From: Roseibium aggregatum IAM 12614
GTDB lineage: Bacteria > Pseudomonadota > Alphaproteobacteria > Rhizobiales > Stappiaceae
DNA length: 64,000 bases
Reading direction: 5' to 3'
NCBI RefSeq assembly: GCF_000168975.1
Contig: NZ_AAUW01000024.1
Span: 57,741 to 121,740, forward strand
Below the pieces are notes generated by a model, which was given only the letters and a program-made list of their open reading frames with translations, made no database searches and had not been told where the DNA came from. This document shows, in pieces, positions 35,569 to 44,784 of the stretch (the stretch's first letter is position 1; every line of letters starts with the position of its first letter). Both the position numbers and the translations under genes were made by a program.

Positions 35569-37860
35569 ATGGCTATAATCGAAACGATAAAGTCGCTAAC
35601 CGGCGTTGGGGTCCTGGCTGACAAGAATGCCAAAGAAGACATGCCGCCATTTCGCCGATTTAATCTCGTTTACGGTTTTAATGGGGCTGGCAAGAGCACG
35701 TTGTCGAGGGTCTTTGCCTGCCTAGAGGCGGGCAAACATCAAGAAGACCTGCCTTCAGGTTGCAGCTTCGAGATTGCGCTTGATGACGGCGTAACGTTCA
35801 AGGCACCAAACACGCTAACCGGCCTTGAGAACCGCATCTGCGTCTTCAATGAGGACTTCATCGCGCGGAATCTGCGATGGCAGGAGGGCCGCGCATCTTC
35901 GATCTTCTATATCAGTGAAGCGCAGTCAGATCTTGCGGCCGAACGCCGTACGACCCAGCAGACACTCGCTGAAAAGCAACGGTCACTGGAGGCAGAAAAA
36001 AAGATTGCTAGCGAGCGTGAAAAGTCGCTGAAGACCTTCCGCACCGAGCGAGCCAAATTGATAGCAAGATCGCTAAATCTGGGCAACCGCAGGTACGAGG
36101 CCGGACAGCTGGTGAAGGATTATGAAAAGCTGCCATATGACAAGAGTTCAAGGTTGGAGAAAGAAGCCCTTGATGCGCTTGAGAAAGTAACCGGCCTTTC
36201 GGCGCCGCCACCTCAACTGGAAGCCATCGCCATCGACGTTGATGGTGTTCGCAAAACGGTGGAAGGCGCCCGGCACTTCGCGGAACTGAGTATCGGGACG
36301 GTGGTGCTGGACGAGATGGAAAATCACCCTTCGATGGTTCCCTGGCTGAAGACCGGCCTAGATTATCATAGCGCGAACAGTCTTGAGACCTGTCTGCTTT
36401 GCGGCAACCCGATCAGCGATGCTCGGAAGCAGAAACTCGCTCAGGCGCTGGACGACCGCCTCTCGAAGCTGCTTTCAGACTTGAAAGACGCGAACGTGAG
36501 GGCATCGACTCTTCTGACCGGAATCAGATCCGCTGCGGGCAGCTGGCCCAAGACGGCGGAACTCGAACTTCAGCTTCAAGAACGATATGCTGATGCTCGC
36601 CGGCACACTGACAGCTCCCTGAAAAAACTTGTCCCTCTTATCGAGGAAACGTCCCGAATTTTATCCGCCCGCTTGGAGCAGCCAACCATCACTGTGACGC
36701 ATAATCTGCTCGGCCCCGACGAGATCACTGCAGAGTGCAAAGCCGTGGAAGAGGCCGTCGAAGTCCAAAATGCCGTTATCCGCGAGCATAACGAAGCGTC
36801 CACGAATTTTTCCAAACGCCAGGACGATGCCCGCGAGGCAATCAAGAAGCACTATCTAGCCGACGGGCACGACGAGTACACCGCGCTCACGAAGACGCTT
36901 GAGGAAGCGAATGGACGAGTCGGCTCTTTGACAGAAGAGCTCGGTGAGCTGGAAGGCCATATTGCTGAACTAAGCGCCAAGGTGCGAACCCATGGCCCTG
37001 CAGCCGACCAGATTACGAAGCTTGTGCGTGCCTACCTCGGCCACGGCGAGTTGACGATATTCGCAGCCGAAGAGGGATATGAGCTGCACCGCCACAACAA
37101 GATTGTCAAAGGAGCACCTAGCGAAGGCGAGAAGACCGCTATCGCGCTTTGCTATTTCATCTCATCCCTGGAGGCCGACGGACGAGCGCTTAACGACCTT
37201 ATCCTGGTCGTCGACGATCCCATCTCAAGCCTCGACACCAAGGCCATGAATTATGCCTGCTCACTAATTCGCTCGCGTCTGACCGGGGCAGTTCAGCTTT
37301 TCATACTAACCCACAATCAGCACTGCATGAACGAGTTCAAGAAAGCTTGGCGGAACCAAGCCAAGGCCGATCCTCCGACAGCCGCGCTGCTTTTCCTCGA
37401 TGTTTCAATGCCCGAGGGCTCCGACGCCAGGAGCGCCCGCATTGTTAACCTGCCCTCACAACTATCGGCTTATGACTCCGAATACCACTTCCTGTGCCAC
37501 AAGATGCTTCAATTCGAAGCGGCCGGCGTCGGATATTCTGATTACTGGTTCATGATGCCGAATGTAATCCGGCGGGTTCTGGACGTTTTTCTCGCCTTCA
37601 AGGTTCCGGGAAGCCATTCACTGGGGCAGAAGCTCGAAACACTGACGAAGAAGTACCCTGATATCGACGATGTCCGTATCAAGGCCTTGGACCGCTTGAT
37701 CCAGGTGGAGTCACACTCAGACAGCCTTGATGATCTTGTCTCGCATTCCTCTATGACGATTGAGGAGACGCGTGACGCGAACGCCGCCCTTCTCGAGCTG
37801 ATGGCGGCTGCCGATCCCGATCACACCGCAGCGATCCGCAAACAGTGTAAGGCCACGTGA
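35569..37860 (+). CDS. RloC/PrrC-like AAA ATPase with zinc-hook-type CxxC (AAA_13)
   Basis: 763 residues, the size of RloC. Walker A GFNGAGKST at 36-44; ICVFNEDFIARN near 90-101 is a family block; long helical coiled-coil regions flank CLLC at 275-278, the position of the RloC Rad50-like zinc hook; then GAPSEGEKTAIALCYF (signature) and LILVVDDPISSLD (Walker B). The C-terminal segment NVIRRVLDVFLAFKVPG and the later His-Ser pairs (ESHSDS) fall where the PrrC/RloC anticodon nuclease carries its Arg-x3-Glu and His; here Arg-x3-Asp is seen. Such proteins cut tRNA on phage infection or DNA damage. No type I restriction genes are adjacent. Nuclease activity is inference. Confidence 0.75.
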   Translation: MAIIETIKSLTGVGVLADKNAKEDMPPFRRFNLVYGFNGAGKSTLSRVFACLEAGKHQEDLPSGCSFEIALDDGVTFKAPNTLTGLENRICVFNEDFIARNLRWQEGRASSIFYISEAQSDLAAERRTTQQTLAEKQRSLEAEKKIASEREKSLKTFRTERAKLIARSLNLGNRRYEAGQLVKDYEKLPYDKSSRLEKEALDALEKVTGLSAPPPQLEAIAIDVDGVRKTVEGARHFAELSIGTVVLDEMENHPSMVPWLKTGLDYHSANSLETCLLCGNPISDARKQKLAQALDDRLSKLLSDLKDANVRASTLLTGIRSAAGSWPKTAELELQLQERYADARRHTDSSLKKLVPLIEETSRILSARLEQPTITVTHNLLGPDEITAECKAVEEAVEVQNAVIREHNEASTNFSKRQDDAREAIKKHYLADGHDEYTALTKTLEEANGRVGSLTEELGELEGHIAELSAKVRTHGPAADQITKLVRAYLGHGELTIFAAEEGYELHRHNKIVKGAPSEGEKTAIALCYFISSLEADGRALNDLILVVDDPISSLDTKAMNYACSLIRSRLTGAVQLFILTHNQHCMNEFKKAWRNQAKADPPTAALLFLDVSMPEGSDARSARIVNLPSQLSAYDSEYHFLCHKMLQFEAAGVGYSDYWFMMPNVIRRVLDVFLAFKVPGSHSLGQKLETLTKKYPDIDDVRIKALDRLIQVESHSDSLDDLVSHSSMTIEETRDANAALLELMAAADPDHTAAIRKQCKAT

Positions 37861-38647
37861 GGAAAGCCGCTTGGTTAGATACGCCTATCAAATTGCCAAT
37901 TTTACGCTTGTCTAAAGCAAGGGCGGTGACGACTACCACCCGTGCTCTGGCACGTCGTATGCAACGACGGGGAGCCCCGTTCTCATTCTCTTACCTGAGA
38001 CCAAGCAAGTTCCGAATATGCTAATGCGCACGCTGGAGAGACGACTGGTCAATCGGTACTCTCATTAGTAGTCTTTGGGGCCGCAAAGCGGACGTTCACT
38101 GCGGTTTGAACGAAAGTCGGCTCGGGCCGGAAGCGTCGACGCATTCAGGGCTGACGAATGTCAGCTAACGTCAAACGGAGCACACTAGGCGCCAGTCCGG
38201 TCACAGCCCATAAGAGCCGTTTCATGACAGGGCGGTGCGCAGTCAGGTGGAACTGGCGGCAGCAACCTTGAACAGAAAAGCTATTCACCTGGCTAAAAAA
38301 TTTAAAACTTGTTTATTTTCAATATCTTATAAAAAACGCGTAATGTTTATTATGGAACAATTTTTGATCATGTGGTCAAATTTCCGATTCTGGAAAATCG
38401 CTTACTCAAGTCTCCATTCATTGCATCTGCGAAGGCGGGTTGCCACTAGATGACGGCAATGCGGACGAAGCCGCCGTTCGCTTCAGCAGACTTAGTGACC
38501 GCTTTCCAAGAAAGGTGCGAACGGGACGCATCCTTGGCGAGTACTCTTTGGATTAATTTCTCAAACTCTGCGAGGGAATATGGTGATGCATTGCGCGCTT
38601 CCCATTCGAACGCATCTTCACAAGACCGGATCAGTCACAAAGCAGCA
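37861..38647. other. Gene-free region, 787 bp
   Basis: No gene is supported; short open frames lack ribosome sites and similarity. Around 38090-38165 lies a GCGGACGTTCACTGC-type stretch similar to sequences in other gaps of this window. Positions 38280-38400 are AT-rich. It separates the RloC-like gene from an unrelated AraC/reductase pair and looks like decayed junction DNA. Confidence 0.5.
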
Positions 38648-39598
38648 CTAAACCTCCAATTGTGTTCTATGCGAATTTTCTTCTAACGGTTCTATTTCGA
38701 TCTGACGTAGATAAGTTCTCGGGGCCGCTCCCATGGTTCTTCGGAAAGCAGCAGCGAACGCACTTTCCGAGCCGTATCCGACTTCGGTCGCGACCGTTGC
38801 GACGGACGAGCCCGGGACGCGCAGCCGTTCCACCGCCAGTAACATGCGCCACTTCGTAAGGTACTCAATGGGGGACTGACCCACGACAGCGCGAAACCTG
38901 ACCGCGAAGGTCGTTCGCGACTGTGCGGCTACCGCGGCAAGGTCTTCGACCGTCCACGCCCGCGCGGGATCGGCGTGGATCGCGGCGATCGCGGGCATGA
39001 TCTTGGGGTTCGTTAGGGACGAGAGCCATCCGGTCTGTTCGATGTCGCCTTGCGCCAGGGCGCTACGGATCACATGCACCAGAAGGACGTGCGACAGATG
39101 CGTGATGGTCAGGGCACCGCCGATCTGCGGATTGCGTAACTCGGCGGCGAGGCGCGACAGAAACCACGGGACGATCCCGTCGTCCGCACCGTGCCGAAGC
39201 ACCAGAACAGGGGGCAGTGTGCCTAACAGCATCCGCGCGTTCGGCCCTGCGAGCAGGAACCGCGCGCCCGTCATGTAGAAGTCTTCGCCCTTCCCGTACC
39301 GGGCAGTTCCGCCGTGGCGTGACGGTGCGTAGATCGACCTCGCGTCAGCGGGACGGGTCGCTGCGCCCGACCACACCACGAAGGGCAGTCCGTGGGGCAA
39401 GATAACGCAATCCCCCGCCGTGAGAGCGACAGTGGGGCCGTCGTTCACGGACAGACTGCAACTACCCTCCACGATGCCGTTGCACTTCAATCCCTCGTGC
39501 GCTTCGAAGTAGATCGACCAGGTCCCGCCCGCGACAAGACCGGCTGCGACGCAATCGTGCGGACGCAGAAGCGACAGGATGTCTGACAATGGGTCCAT
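38648..39598 (-). CDS. AraC-family regulator with cupin-type sensor domain
   Basis: 316 residues. The N-terminal cupin_6-like domain (LRPHDCVAAGLVAGGTWSIY, then LTAGDCVILPHGLPFVV) is typical of AraC regulators beside oxidoreductases. The C-terminal HTH pair is complete (VEDLAAVAAQSRTTFAVRFR; SSVATVATEVGYGSESAFAA, then FRRTMGAAPRTYLRQ). It is divergent from the NmrA-like reductase 217 bp away and most likely controls it. The inducer is unknown. Confidence 0.9.
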   Translation of the reverse strand: MDPLSDILSLLRPHDCVAAGLVAGGTWSIYFEAHEGLKCNGIVEGSCSLSVNDGPTVALTAGDCVILPHGLPFVVWSGAATRPADARSIYAPSRHGGTARYGKGEDFYMTGARFLLAGPNARMLLGTLPPVLVLRHGADDGIVPWFLSRLAAELRNPQIGGALTITHLSHVLLVHVIRSALAQGDIEQTGWLSSLTNPKIMPAIAAIHADPARAWTVEDLAAVAAQSRTTFAVRFRAVVGQSPIEYLTKWRMLLAVERLRVPGSSVATVATEVGYGSESAFAAAFRRTMGAAPRTYLRQIEIEPLEENSHRTQLEV

Positions 39599-39815
39599 GC
39601 GGAATTCCGAACGATTGCGACGGCTTTTGGAATGATGGCATATAGATCATTCGAAACGTACACAATATTCAGGGTCGAGGCAACGGCACGGGCAATCGTG
39701 AATGTACTGTCAATTTCGGACCCTCCGACCAGGATCCTGTCCGGAATGCATAGGTCGGCGCGAGCTTCTCGCCTGCTGAGCTGCCATGAAACCGAAATAA
39801 ACTGGAAGTACCGCT

Positions 39816-40697
39816 ATGATCCTCGTGACAACCCCAACCGGCGACATCGGTTCGCGTGTCCTGACGAAACTTCTGGAAGCCAAAGAAGATGTGCGCGTGA
39901 TCACCCGAGACTCCTCTAAACTCTCCGACGACGTGAAAGGGGCTGTCGATGTCGTCGTGGGATCGCACGCTGATGAGGCCGTTATATGCAGTGCTCTTTA
40001 CGGGGTGGATGCCGTGTTCTGGCTCCCGCCCGGCAGCCCTACCGACACAAACGCACATGCGGGCTATGTCGAGTTTTCCGAGGCTTTCGTTCGGGCGCTA
40101 CCGGCTTCGTGCGTCAAGAACGTCGTCGGTGTTTCCGCGCTAGGAAGGGGATGGGAAAAGCCTGCGGGCCTCGTGTCGGCCAGCCTGGCGATGGACGAGG
40201 CGATCGCGAACACCGGCGTTGCTTACCGCGCGCTTGCCTGCGCATCGCTGATGGACAACCAGCTGCGTCAGTTGGAACCGATCCGGGAGGCAGGTACATT
40301 CTACGCGCCCCACCCCAGCGACCTGAAGCTGCCGCATGTCGCGAAGTCCGACGTGGCCGACGTCGCCGTGGGCTTACTGACCTCGCGGGACTGGCAGGGC
40401 TTCGAGGACGTTTCGCTGCTTGGACCCGAGGACATCACCTTCGAGGAGATGGGCCGCGTCATGTCGAACGTGCTGGGGCGCGAGATCACTTTCCAATCCA
40501 TGCCCATCGAACAGTTCGAAGGAACGATGCAGTCGATTGGGACGAGCGAGGGCATGGTGCGCGACTACGCCAACATGATGATCGCGAAAAACGAAGGCAT
40601 GGACCATATGCTGCCGGACGCCCCGCGCACGAACACACCGACGACGTTCCGACAGTGGTGCGAGAACGAGCTGAAACCTGCGTTGGTTGATACCTAA
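39816..40697 (+). CDS. NmrA-like NAD(P)-binding oxidoreductase
   Basis: 293 residues. The N-terminus MILVTTPTGDIGSRVLTKLL is a Rossmann beta-alpha-beta with a TGxxG-type dinucleotide loop. VITRDSSKL follows at the cofactor-specificity strand. DAVFWLPPGSP, NVVGVSALGRG and the FTFEEM-like DITFEEMGRVMSNVLGREI complete the NmrA/atypical SDR plan. The family includes quinone reductases and redox sensors; the substrate is not evident. The usual catalytic YxxxK is absent, as in atypical SDRs. Confidence 0.87.
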   Translation: MILVTTPTGDIGSRVLTKLLEAKEDVRVITRDSSKLSDDVKGAVDVVVGSHADEAVICSALYGVDAVFWLPPGSPTDTNAHAGYVEFSEAFVRALPASCVKNVVGVSALGRGWEKPAGLVSASLAMDEAIANTGVAYRALACASLMDNQLRQLEPIREAGTFYAPHPSDLKLPHVAKSDVADVAVGLLTSRDWQGFEDVSLLGPEDITFEEMGRVMSNVLGREITFQSMPIEQFEGTMQSIGTSEGMVRDYANMMIAKNEGMDHMLPDAPRTNTPTTFRQWCENELKPALVDT

Positions 40698-41093
40698 TTT
40701 TTCAGCTTACGCTATGCACATAGAAAGAAGACCCTTTCAAAAACCTTGAACTACGAGCAACACGCGAAACTCTGTTGAATTTTGTCGTGTCTCTGTGTTG
40801 CTAACTTGAGACCCGACTTTGGCTGCGATGCAGAAGTTTGGTAAAGTGGGCTCCAAGCGGACTTGCGGCGCCACGGCATCCCGATCCTAACCTTGGCTGG
40901 TTCCTGGTCGACGCAAACGGCCCAGAGCATTCATAGGGCACCGTCTCAATGAATGGCGGCAGCGCGGGACGAAGTCGCCCTTCGCTGTTGAGGTGCGAAG
41001 GACGGCCTTGGATCGCGTTTCTACTTGTGAGAAGTGGCGCCCCGGTGGTTGTTCCGTGCTAAAGGAAACCCAGTTGCCACCTTGTGCGTGGCG
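40698..41093. other. Gene-free region, 396 bp
   Basis: No gene is seen. It holds a 7-bp inverted repeat, GCAACAC / GTGTTGC (40757-40763, 40795-40801), and around 40925-41010 a CATTCATAGGG and CGCCCTTCGCTGTTGAGG stretch like degenerate sequences in the other gaps. Confidence 0.45.
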
Positions 41094-41882
41094 TCAGTCG
41101 TGAAAAAACCGCGTTAGCAACTCTACAATCAGCTTCGGTGTTTCCATCAAAGCCAGGTGTGGCCCGTCAATCCAGTCGAGTGTGGTGCGGCCGATGCCAT
41201 CCGCCAGAGCGATCGAGGCTTTGGGGTCAACCATCTGATCCTGCTGATTGCCAAGTACCAACGTATGAGCGCGAATATCTGCCAGATCGCTTGAGACATC
41301 GACTTGGAGATCGAGTTCTGCCTGCCGCGCGATACCTTGCCAGTTGCTGCTCGCCACCATTTCGGCAACGACCGACTCCATATCGTCTACTCCTGCGAGG
41401 AAGGCGCGGCTGAAGCCTGTCAACAGCATTAGCCGTGCGAGCGATGCCGGATCCCGCCGTGCAAGATCCGCCCAGTGCTGAAACTGCAACTGCGACCGAG
41501 GATCAGCTCCAGAGACAAAGCCACCGACTAGGATGAGCCGTTCGATCCTGGCTGGCTGGCGTACCGCAAGCCGAGCTGCGACAGCAGCACCGAGGGAGAA
41601 GCCCAACAGATCGAAGCTTTCGACGCCGGAATGGTCCACCGCAGCCAGCACTTGTCCGGCCAGCCGGTCCAGTGTTAGGGCCGTGGCGGGATCATCGGTC
41701 AGCCCGGCCCCTGCGTAATCTGGTCGGATTACCCTTCGGGCAGAAAGGTAGGGCATCAAGCCGGAAAAGTTCGCCTCACCGTCCCCTCCTGTCCCATGCA
41801 CCAGCACCAGAGGCCGCCCCTCACCGTCGTCACGATAACCAACGCGGGCACCGTCATGCTGCAAATATTCGATTTTCGACAT
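41094..41882 (-). CDS. Alpha/beta-hydrolase
   Basis: 262 residues from the ATG at 41882; an earlier in-frame start would cross the divergent promoter and palindrome. The fold is clear: VLVHGTGGDG (oxyanion hole), LLGFSLGAAVAARLA with the nucleophile Ser in GFSLG, a late Asp region (LGNQQDQMVDPKASI) and the catalytic His in DGPHLALME. Esterase, lactonase or haloperoxidase-like activity is possible; the substrate cannot be read. It is divergent from a MerR gene, which probably regulates it. Confidence 0.88.
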   Translation of the reverse strand: MSKIEYLQHDGARVGYRDDGEGRPLVLVHGTGGDGEANFSGLMPYLSARRVIRPDYAGAGLTDDPATALTLDRLAGQVLAAVDHSGVESFDLLGFSLGAAVAARLAVRQPARIERLILVGGFVSGADPRSQLQFQHWADLARRDPASLARLMLLTGFSRAFLAGVDDMESVVAEMVASSNWQGIARQAELDLQVDVSSDLADIRAHTLVLGNQQDQMVDPKASIALADGIGRTTLDWIDGPHLALMETPKLIVELLTRFFHD

Positions 41883-41922
41883 GAATCTGTTCTCCGACTT
41901 GATGTGTCGGCTTTCGTCATGC

Positions 41923-41944
41923 ACGCTGACAGCGCTGTCAGCGT
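41923..41944. promoter_or_regulatory. Perfect 22-bp palindrome, probable MerR operator
   Basis: The half-site ACGCTGACAGC is followed directly by its exact complement. On the minus strand the palindrome overlaps a TTGACG -35-like element of the hydrolase gene and fills the spacer, the arrangement used by MerR-family regulators. It sits 24 bp upstream of the merR-like start. Confidence 0.75.
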
Positions 41945-41968
41945 CAAATGAAAAATGGAGATATATCA

Positions 41969-42346
41969 ATGCAGATCGGAGAAATTTCTCAGCGCAGTGG
42001 TATCACCGTCCGGATGTTGCGCTACTACGAGGCCGAAGGCTTGCTCCAGCCGCACCGAACCGGCAGCGGCTATCGCGACTATTCTGAAACCGACCTCCAA
42101 GAGGCGAAGCGCATAAAACAGTTGGCGGATGCCGGCCTGACGGTCGAGGCTATGCACGACCTTTTGCCCTGCATCATCAGCCCGAAACCGACGTTCCACC
42201 CCTGTGACCGCTTGCGCGCCCGGCTTGAAGGTGAAGTGGCGAAACTCGACCAGAGGCTGGCGGATATGGAGCGGTCCCGGTCCCAGATTGTCGGCTATTT
42301 AGCTGATCTGCCGGTGGATGCCCCCGCCGCCATGCCTCAGGACTAA
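41969..42346 (+). CDS. MerR-family transcriptional regulator
   Basis: 125 residues from the ATG at 41969 with GGAG eight bases upstream; an ATG at 41948 lacks one. MQIGEISQRSGITVRMLRYY is the MerR winged HTH, followed by GYRDYSETDLQEAKRIKQL and the usual dimerisation helix. The C-terminal part has two Cys (LPCIISPKPTFHPCDRL) that might bind metal or react with thiols, though this is not a known CueR or ZntR metal loop. Likely autoregulator and activator of the hydrolase. Confidence 0.9.
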   Translation: MQIGEISQRSGITVRMLRYYEAEGLLQPHRTGSGYRDYSETDLQEAKRIKQLADAGLTVEAMHDLLPCIISPKPTFHPCDRLRARLEGEVAKLDQRLADMERSRSQIVGYLADLPVDAPAAMPQD

Positions 42347-42743
42347 GGCATTTGCACCGTAGCCATTATTTTCAAGACAGCCTCGCTGAACAGTGGCTAT
42401 GAATGGCAAGAAGCGCTGTCAGAGCCGCCCTTCTTGCCTTGCGCAGCATTGATCAAAGAGGGCTCGAAGCAGCCATGCGGCAGCGCCGCAGGCCTGCCGT
42501 ATCCGAACGACTTCGCTGACGTTGCTTCCGGCCCGAAGCGGTCATTGCCATACTCGTCAACGAATGTCCGTATCGTGCCTCGAGTCGGCTGTTTATAGTC
42601 TGTCGAACTTGCCAAATGAGATTCGCACGGAGTTAAACCCCGACGACGAAGAATGAAACATTTGCGATTATCAGGGACATATTTTTTTGATGCCGTAAGG
42701 CTGCTTCATTGTCAATCTGGAAGACTGCAAAATGGCAGAAAAT
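42347..42743. other. Gene-free region, 397 bp
   Basis: No supported gene. 42500-42570 contains GCTTCCGGCCCGAAGCGGTC, followed by ATTGCC, one of several related degenerate stretches in the gaps of this window. Confidence 0.45.
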
Positions 42744-42986
42744 CTATACCTCTGCTCTCAGCAACCATGTATGCTTCTCCGTCGATTTCCACCCCAAGGA
42801 AAGATGTTGCATTCCACCAGTCGCCGGACCACCGCCTTCTCTGGTGGCATCGCATTGTTTTCCCAAATACAGAACTGTACAGTCCGTCAGCGTAACCAAT
42901 GCTCCGTGCTCGTTGCATTTAGCGATTTCCTCGGCTTGCACCGAGGTTGCGATAACAAGAGTTGCTAACAAAATGATTTTTCGCAT
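42744..42986 (-). CDS. Small exported protein, unknown function
   Basis: 80 residues from the ATG at 42986. The signal peptide MRKIILLATLVIATSVQAEE is excellent and is the main support. The mature part of about 60 residues has three Cys (CNEHG, DCTV, QCDA) and a Gly-rich stretch. It is divergent from the secreted-protein cluster that begins at 43228. No family is recognised. Confidence 0.6.
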   Translation of the reverse strand: MRKIILLATLVIATSVQAEEIAKCNEHGALVTLTDCTVLYLGKQCDATREGGGPATGGMQHLSLGWKSTEKHTWLLRAEV

Positions 42987-43227
42987 ATTTGGTTTCCAAA
43001 TGAACAAATTCGAACATCTATTGGTATCTCGGCCAGTTGATGTTCTACAACGGTGACATTAAAGCCAATCATGTGATGCAGGCCACATAAAGTACGTTCG
43101 TCCACGAGATATAATTTTCAAAGCGTTGATGTACGCCTGAAGACGAACAGATATTCTTGTTTTCCGTTGTCGGAACATACGGCAATATCGATTTTATTTT
43201 TCAGAATATGCCTTTCTTGGAGAAAAC

Positions 43228-44175
43228 ATGGAAATTACAAAAGCGCTGATCTCTTTTCTTTTGTTTTTCGTTGGTTTCCAGTTTCCGGCCGTTTCGCAAA
43301 CTGCAAGTCCCATCGCTCCCGTTTCCGGCGATCCGCTGATCGATTATCAGATAGACAACTGTGAAGGCACAAGAGGCTTTGGATGGCTCAGATATGAGCC
43401 CTCCGGAATACCGCGTCTTAGCGATCTCTGTCTGAATGAGGAAACCGGAACAGCCGTTGCTGCCGAGACTTTGTATAACCTTGAGTTGACCGCTAAGAGC
43501 AGAAACGGCCGTAAGTTCGAAGACCTAGCCTCCGGTGCAAATGAGTATCAGAGGGATCGGATTGAGATCACTGGAGATCAAAATGCGCCGAATTGCACTC
43601 AAGACAACGTTGAAAGTTTCCAGTTCTGGGCAAACGGTTCTTCGGTGAAACAGGTGCCAGGCCAACGAACTGCCTGGATCAATGGGTACACCATTCCTGT
43701 GACAAGTCCGGCCCCGATGAAGCCGACAGCCAAACTCTTGTTTGGGATTCGGAACATAACGCAAGCAGACACCGGTTCGAACACGTTCCCCGATGGACTC
43801 ATCACAAACGGCTTTGGGGACATTTACGGTGACGCGTCTTTCACTGGCACCGATGGCTCAGTATCCCTAATCGAAGGCGCTGGACACAACTACGGAGAAG
43901 CTCGGGGCGAACTGTCTGTCAAGTTGTCTGGTAATGGTGAGTTCACGATCAGCGGTTCTTTCACTGCCAAGAACCAGCGCCTCAAGGGCCATGAAGCCAA
44001 CGAAATGGTTCAGATCTACGGCGAAATTGTTCATTTTCGCGGACATGTTCTGGGATCCGGCGGTGAGCAGCTACTTGGGCACGGCATCGTACGAGGTGAG
44101 CTTCTGGATGCCAGTGGAAGAACCCATAGCTACAGGTCAACCGCCTATGTCATTGGCTGCATGTCTTCAGAATGA
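43228..44175 (+). CDS. Exported protein of unknown function, first of secreted cluster
   Basis: 315 residues. Signal peptide ALISFLLFFVGFQFPAVSQ. The mature protein is beta-rich with scattered Cys (NCEGTRG, LCLNEETG, NCTQDN, GCMSS) and Gly-rich strands such as GEARGELSVKLSGNGEFTIS. I recognise no family. The GGAGAA before the ATG is a fair ribosome site. The next gene begins 15 bp after its stop, so they form an operon. Confidence 0.75.
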   Translation: MEITKALISFLLFFVGFQFPAVSQTASPIAPVSGDPLIDYQIDNCEGTRGFGWLRYEPSGIPRLSDLCLNEETGTAVAAETLYNLELTAKSRNGRKFEDLASGANEYQRDRIEITGDQNAPNCTQDNVESFQFWANGSSVKQVPGQRTAWINGYTIPVTSPAPMKPTAKLLFGIRNITQADTGSNTFPDGLITNGFGDIYGDASFTGTDGSVSLIEGAGHNYGEARGELSVKLSGNGEFTISGSFTAKNQRLKGHEANEMVQIYGEIVHFRGHVLGSGGEQLLGHGIVRGELLDASGRTHSYRSTAYVIGCMSSE

Positions 44176-44190
44176 ATTATTGAGGTTTTT

Positions 44191-44772
44191 ATGCATTTTC
44201 GACAAGTTGCTTATTCTGTTTCAATCGCAATACCCGTTCTATTCGGATCTGTTCTGAATTCGCAAGCAGGGACCGGGATTACTGATCTTTGGGAGCGATA
44301 TCTAAAGAATTGCGGAAGCCTAATGACCAGCAAAGAGGCCATGCTTGCGGATTTTCCAATCAAAGAGCCAGGGCATGTGCTCGGCATATCAGAAGCTGGA
44401 ACTAGGCTTGCGTATGGCTGGGCATCCTCGGACTACACGGAGTCGGGAGCAGTGGAAGTTTCTTTCGGCCCTGAATTGATGTCTGTGAGTTGTACAGTCG
44501 GGATAACCTACAGCCAATCAAATATTGATCCCGCCTTGGAGGCGGCAAAGCTGAAAGAACACATTGCAATCAATGAGCGCCTTACTGTCGACGGTGGTCA
44601 GATGCAGTACCTGTCAGACACTCCCCAGAAGATTGAGAATTTTACAGGTTGCGGGGTGGCGCTGTCTTTCAACGTTTATGGCGTTTTCGAGGATCCTCAA
44701 ATAATCTCTATTGTAGACATCAAGAAAAACTACGCGACGATTTTCAATATGTATGTAACCAAGGTTGATTGA
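44191..44772 (+). CDS. Exported protein of unknown function, second of cluster
   Basis: 193 residues. Signal peptide VAYSVSIAIPVLFGSVLNSQ. The mature N-terminus TDLWERYLKNCGSLMTSKEA, then MLADF, resembles that of the last gene in the cluster (ETAWDLFTQKCQQFLDNPAE, then FLDRS), suggesting the two are distant paralogues. Two more Cys (SCTVG, GCGVAL) may form a disulphide. TGAGG precedes the ATG. No known domain. Confidence 0.72.
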   Translation: MHFRQVAYSVSIAIPVLFGSVLNSQAGTGITDLWERYLKNCGSLMTSKEAMLADFPIKEPGHVLGISEAGTRLAYGWASSDYTESGAVEVSFGPELMSVSCTVGITYSQSNIDPALEAAKLKEHIAINERLTVDGGQMQYLSDTPQKIENFTGCGVALSFNVYGVFEDPQIISIVDIKKNYATIFNMYVTKVD

Positions 44773-44784
44773 GGAGTAGACGTT

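Noticed and set aside
38235..38686. Two short open frames before the cupin-AraC gene
   Set aside because: AT-rich or overlapping the 3' end of the regulator, no ribosome sites, no similarity.
42397..42615. 72-codon minus-strand open frame
   Set aside because: Overlaps one of the degenerate gap sequences, lacks a ribosome site and resembles nothing.
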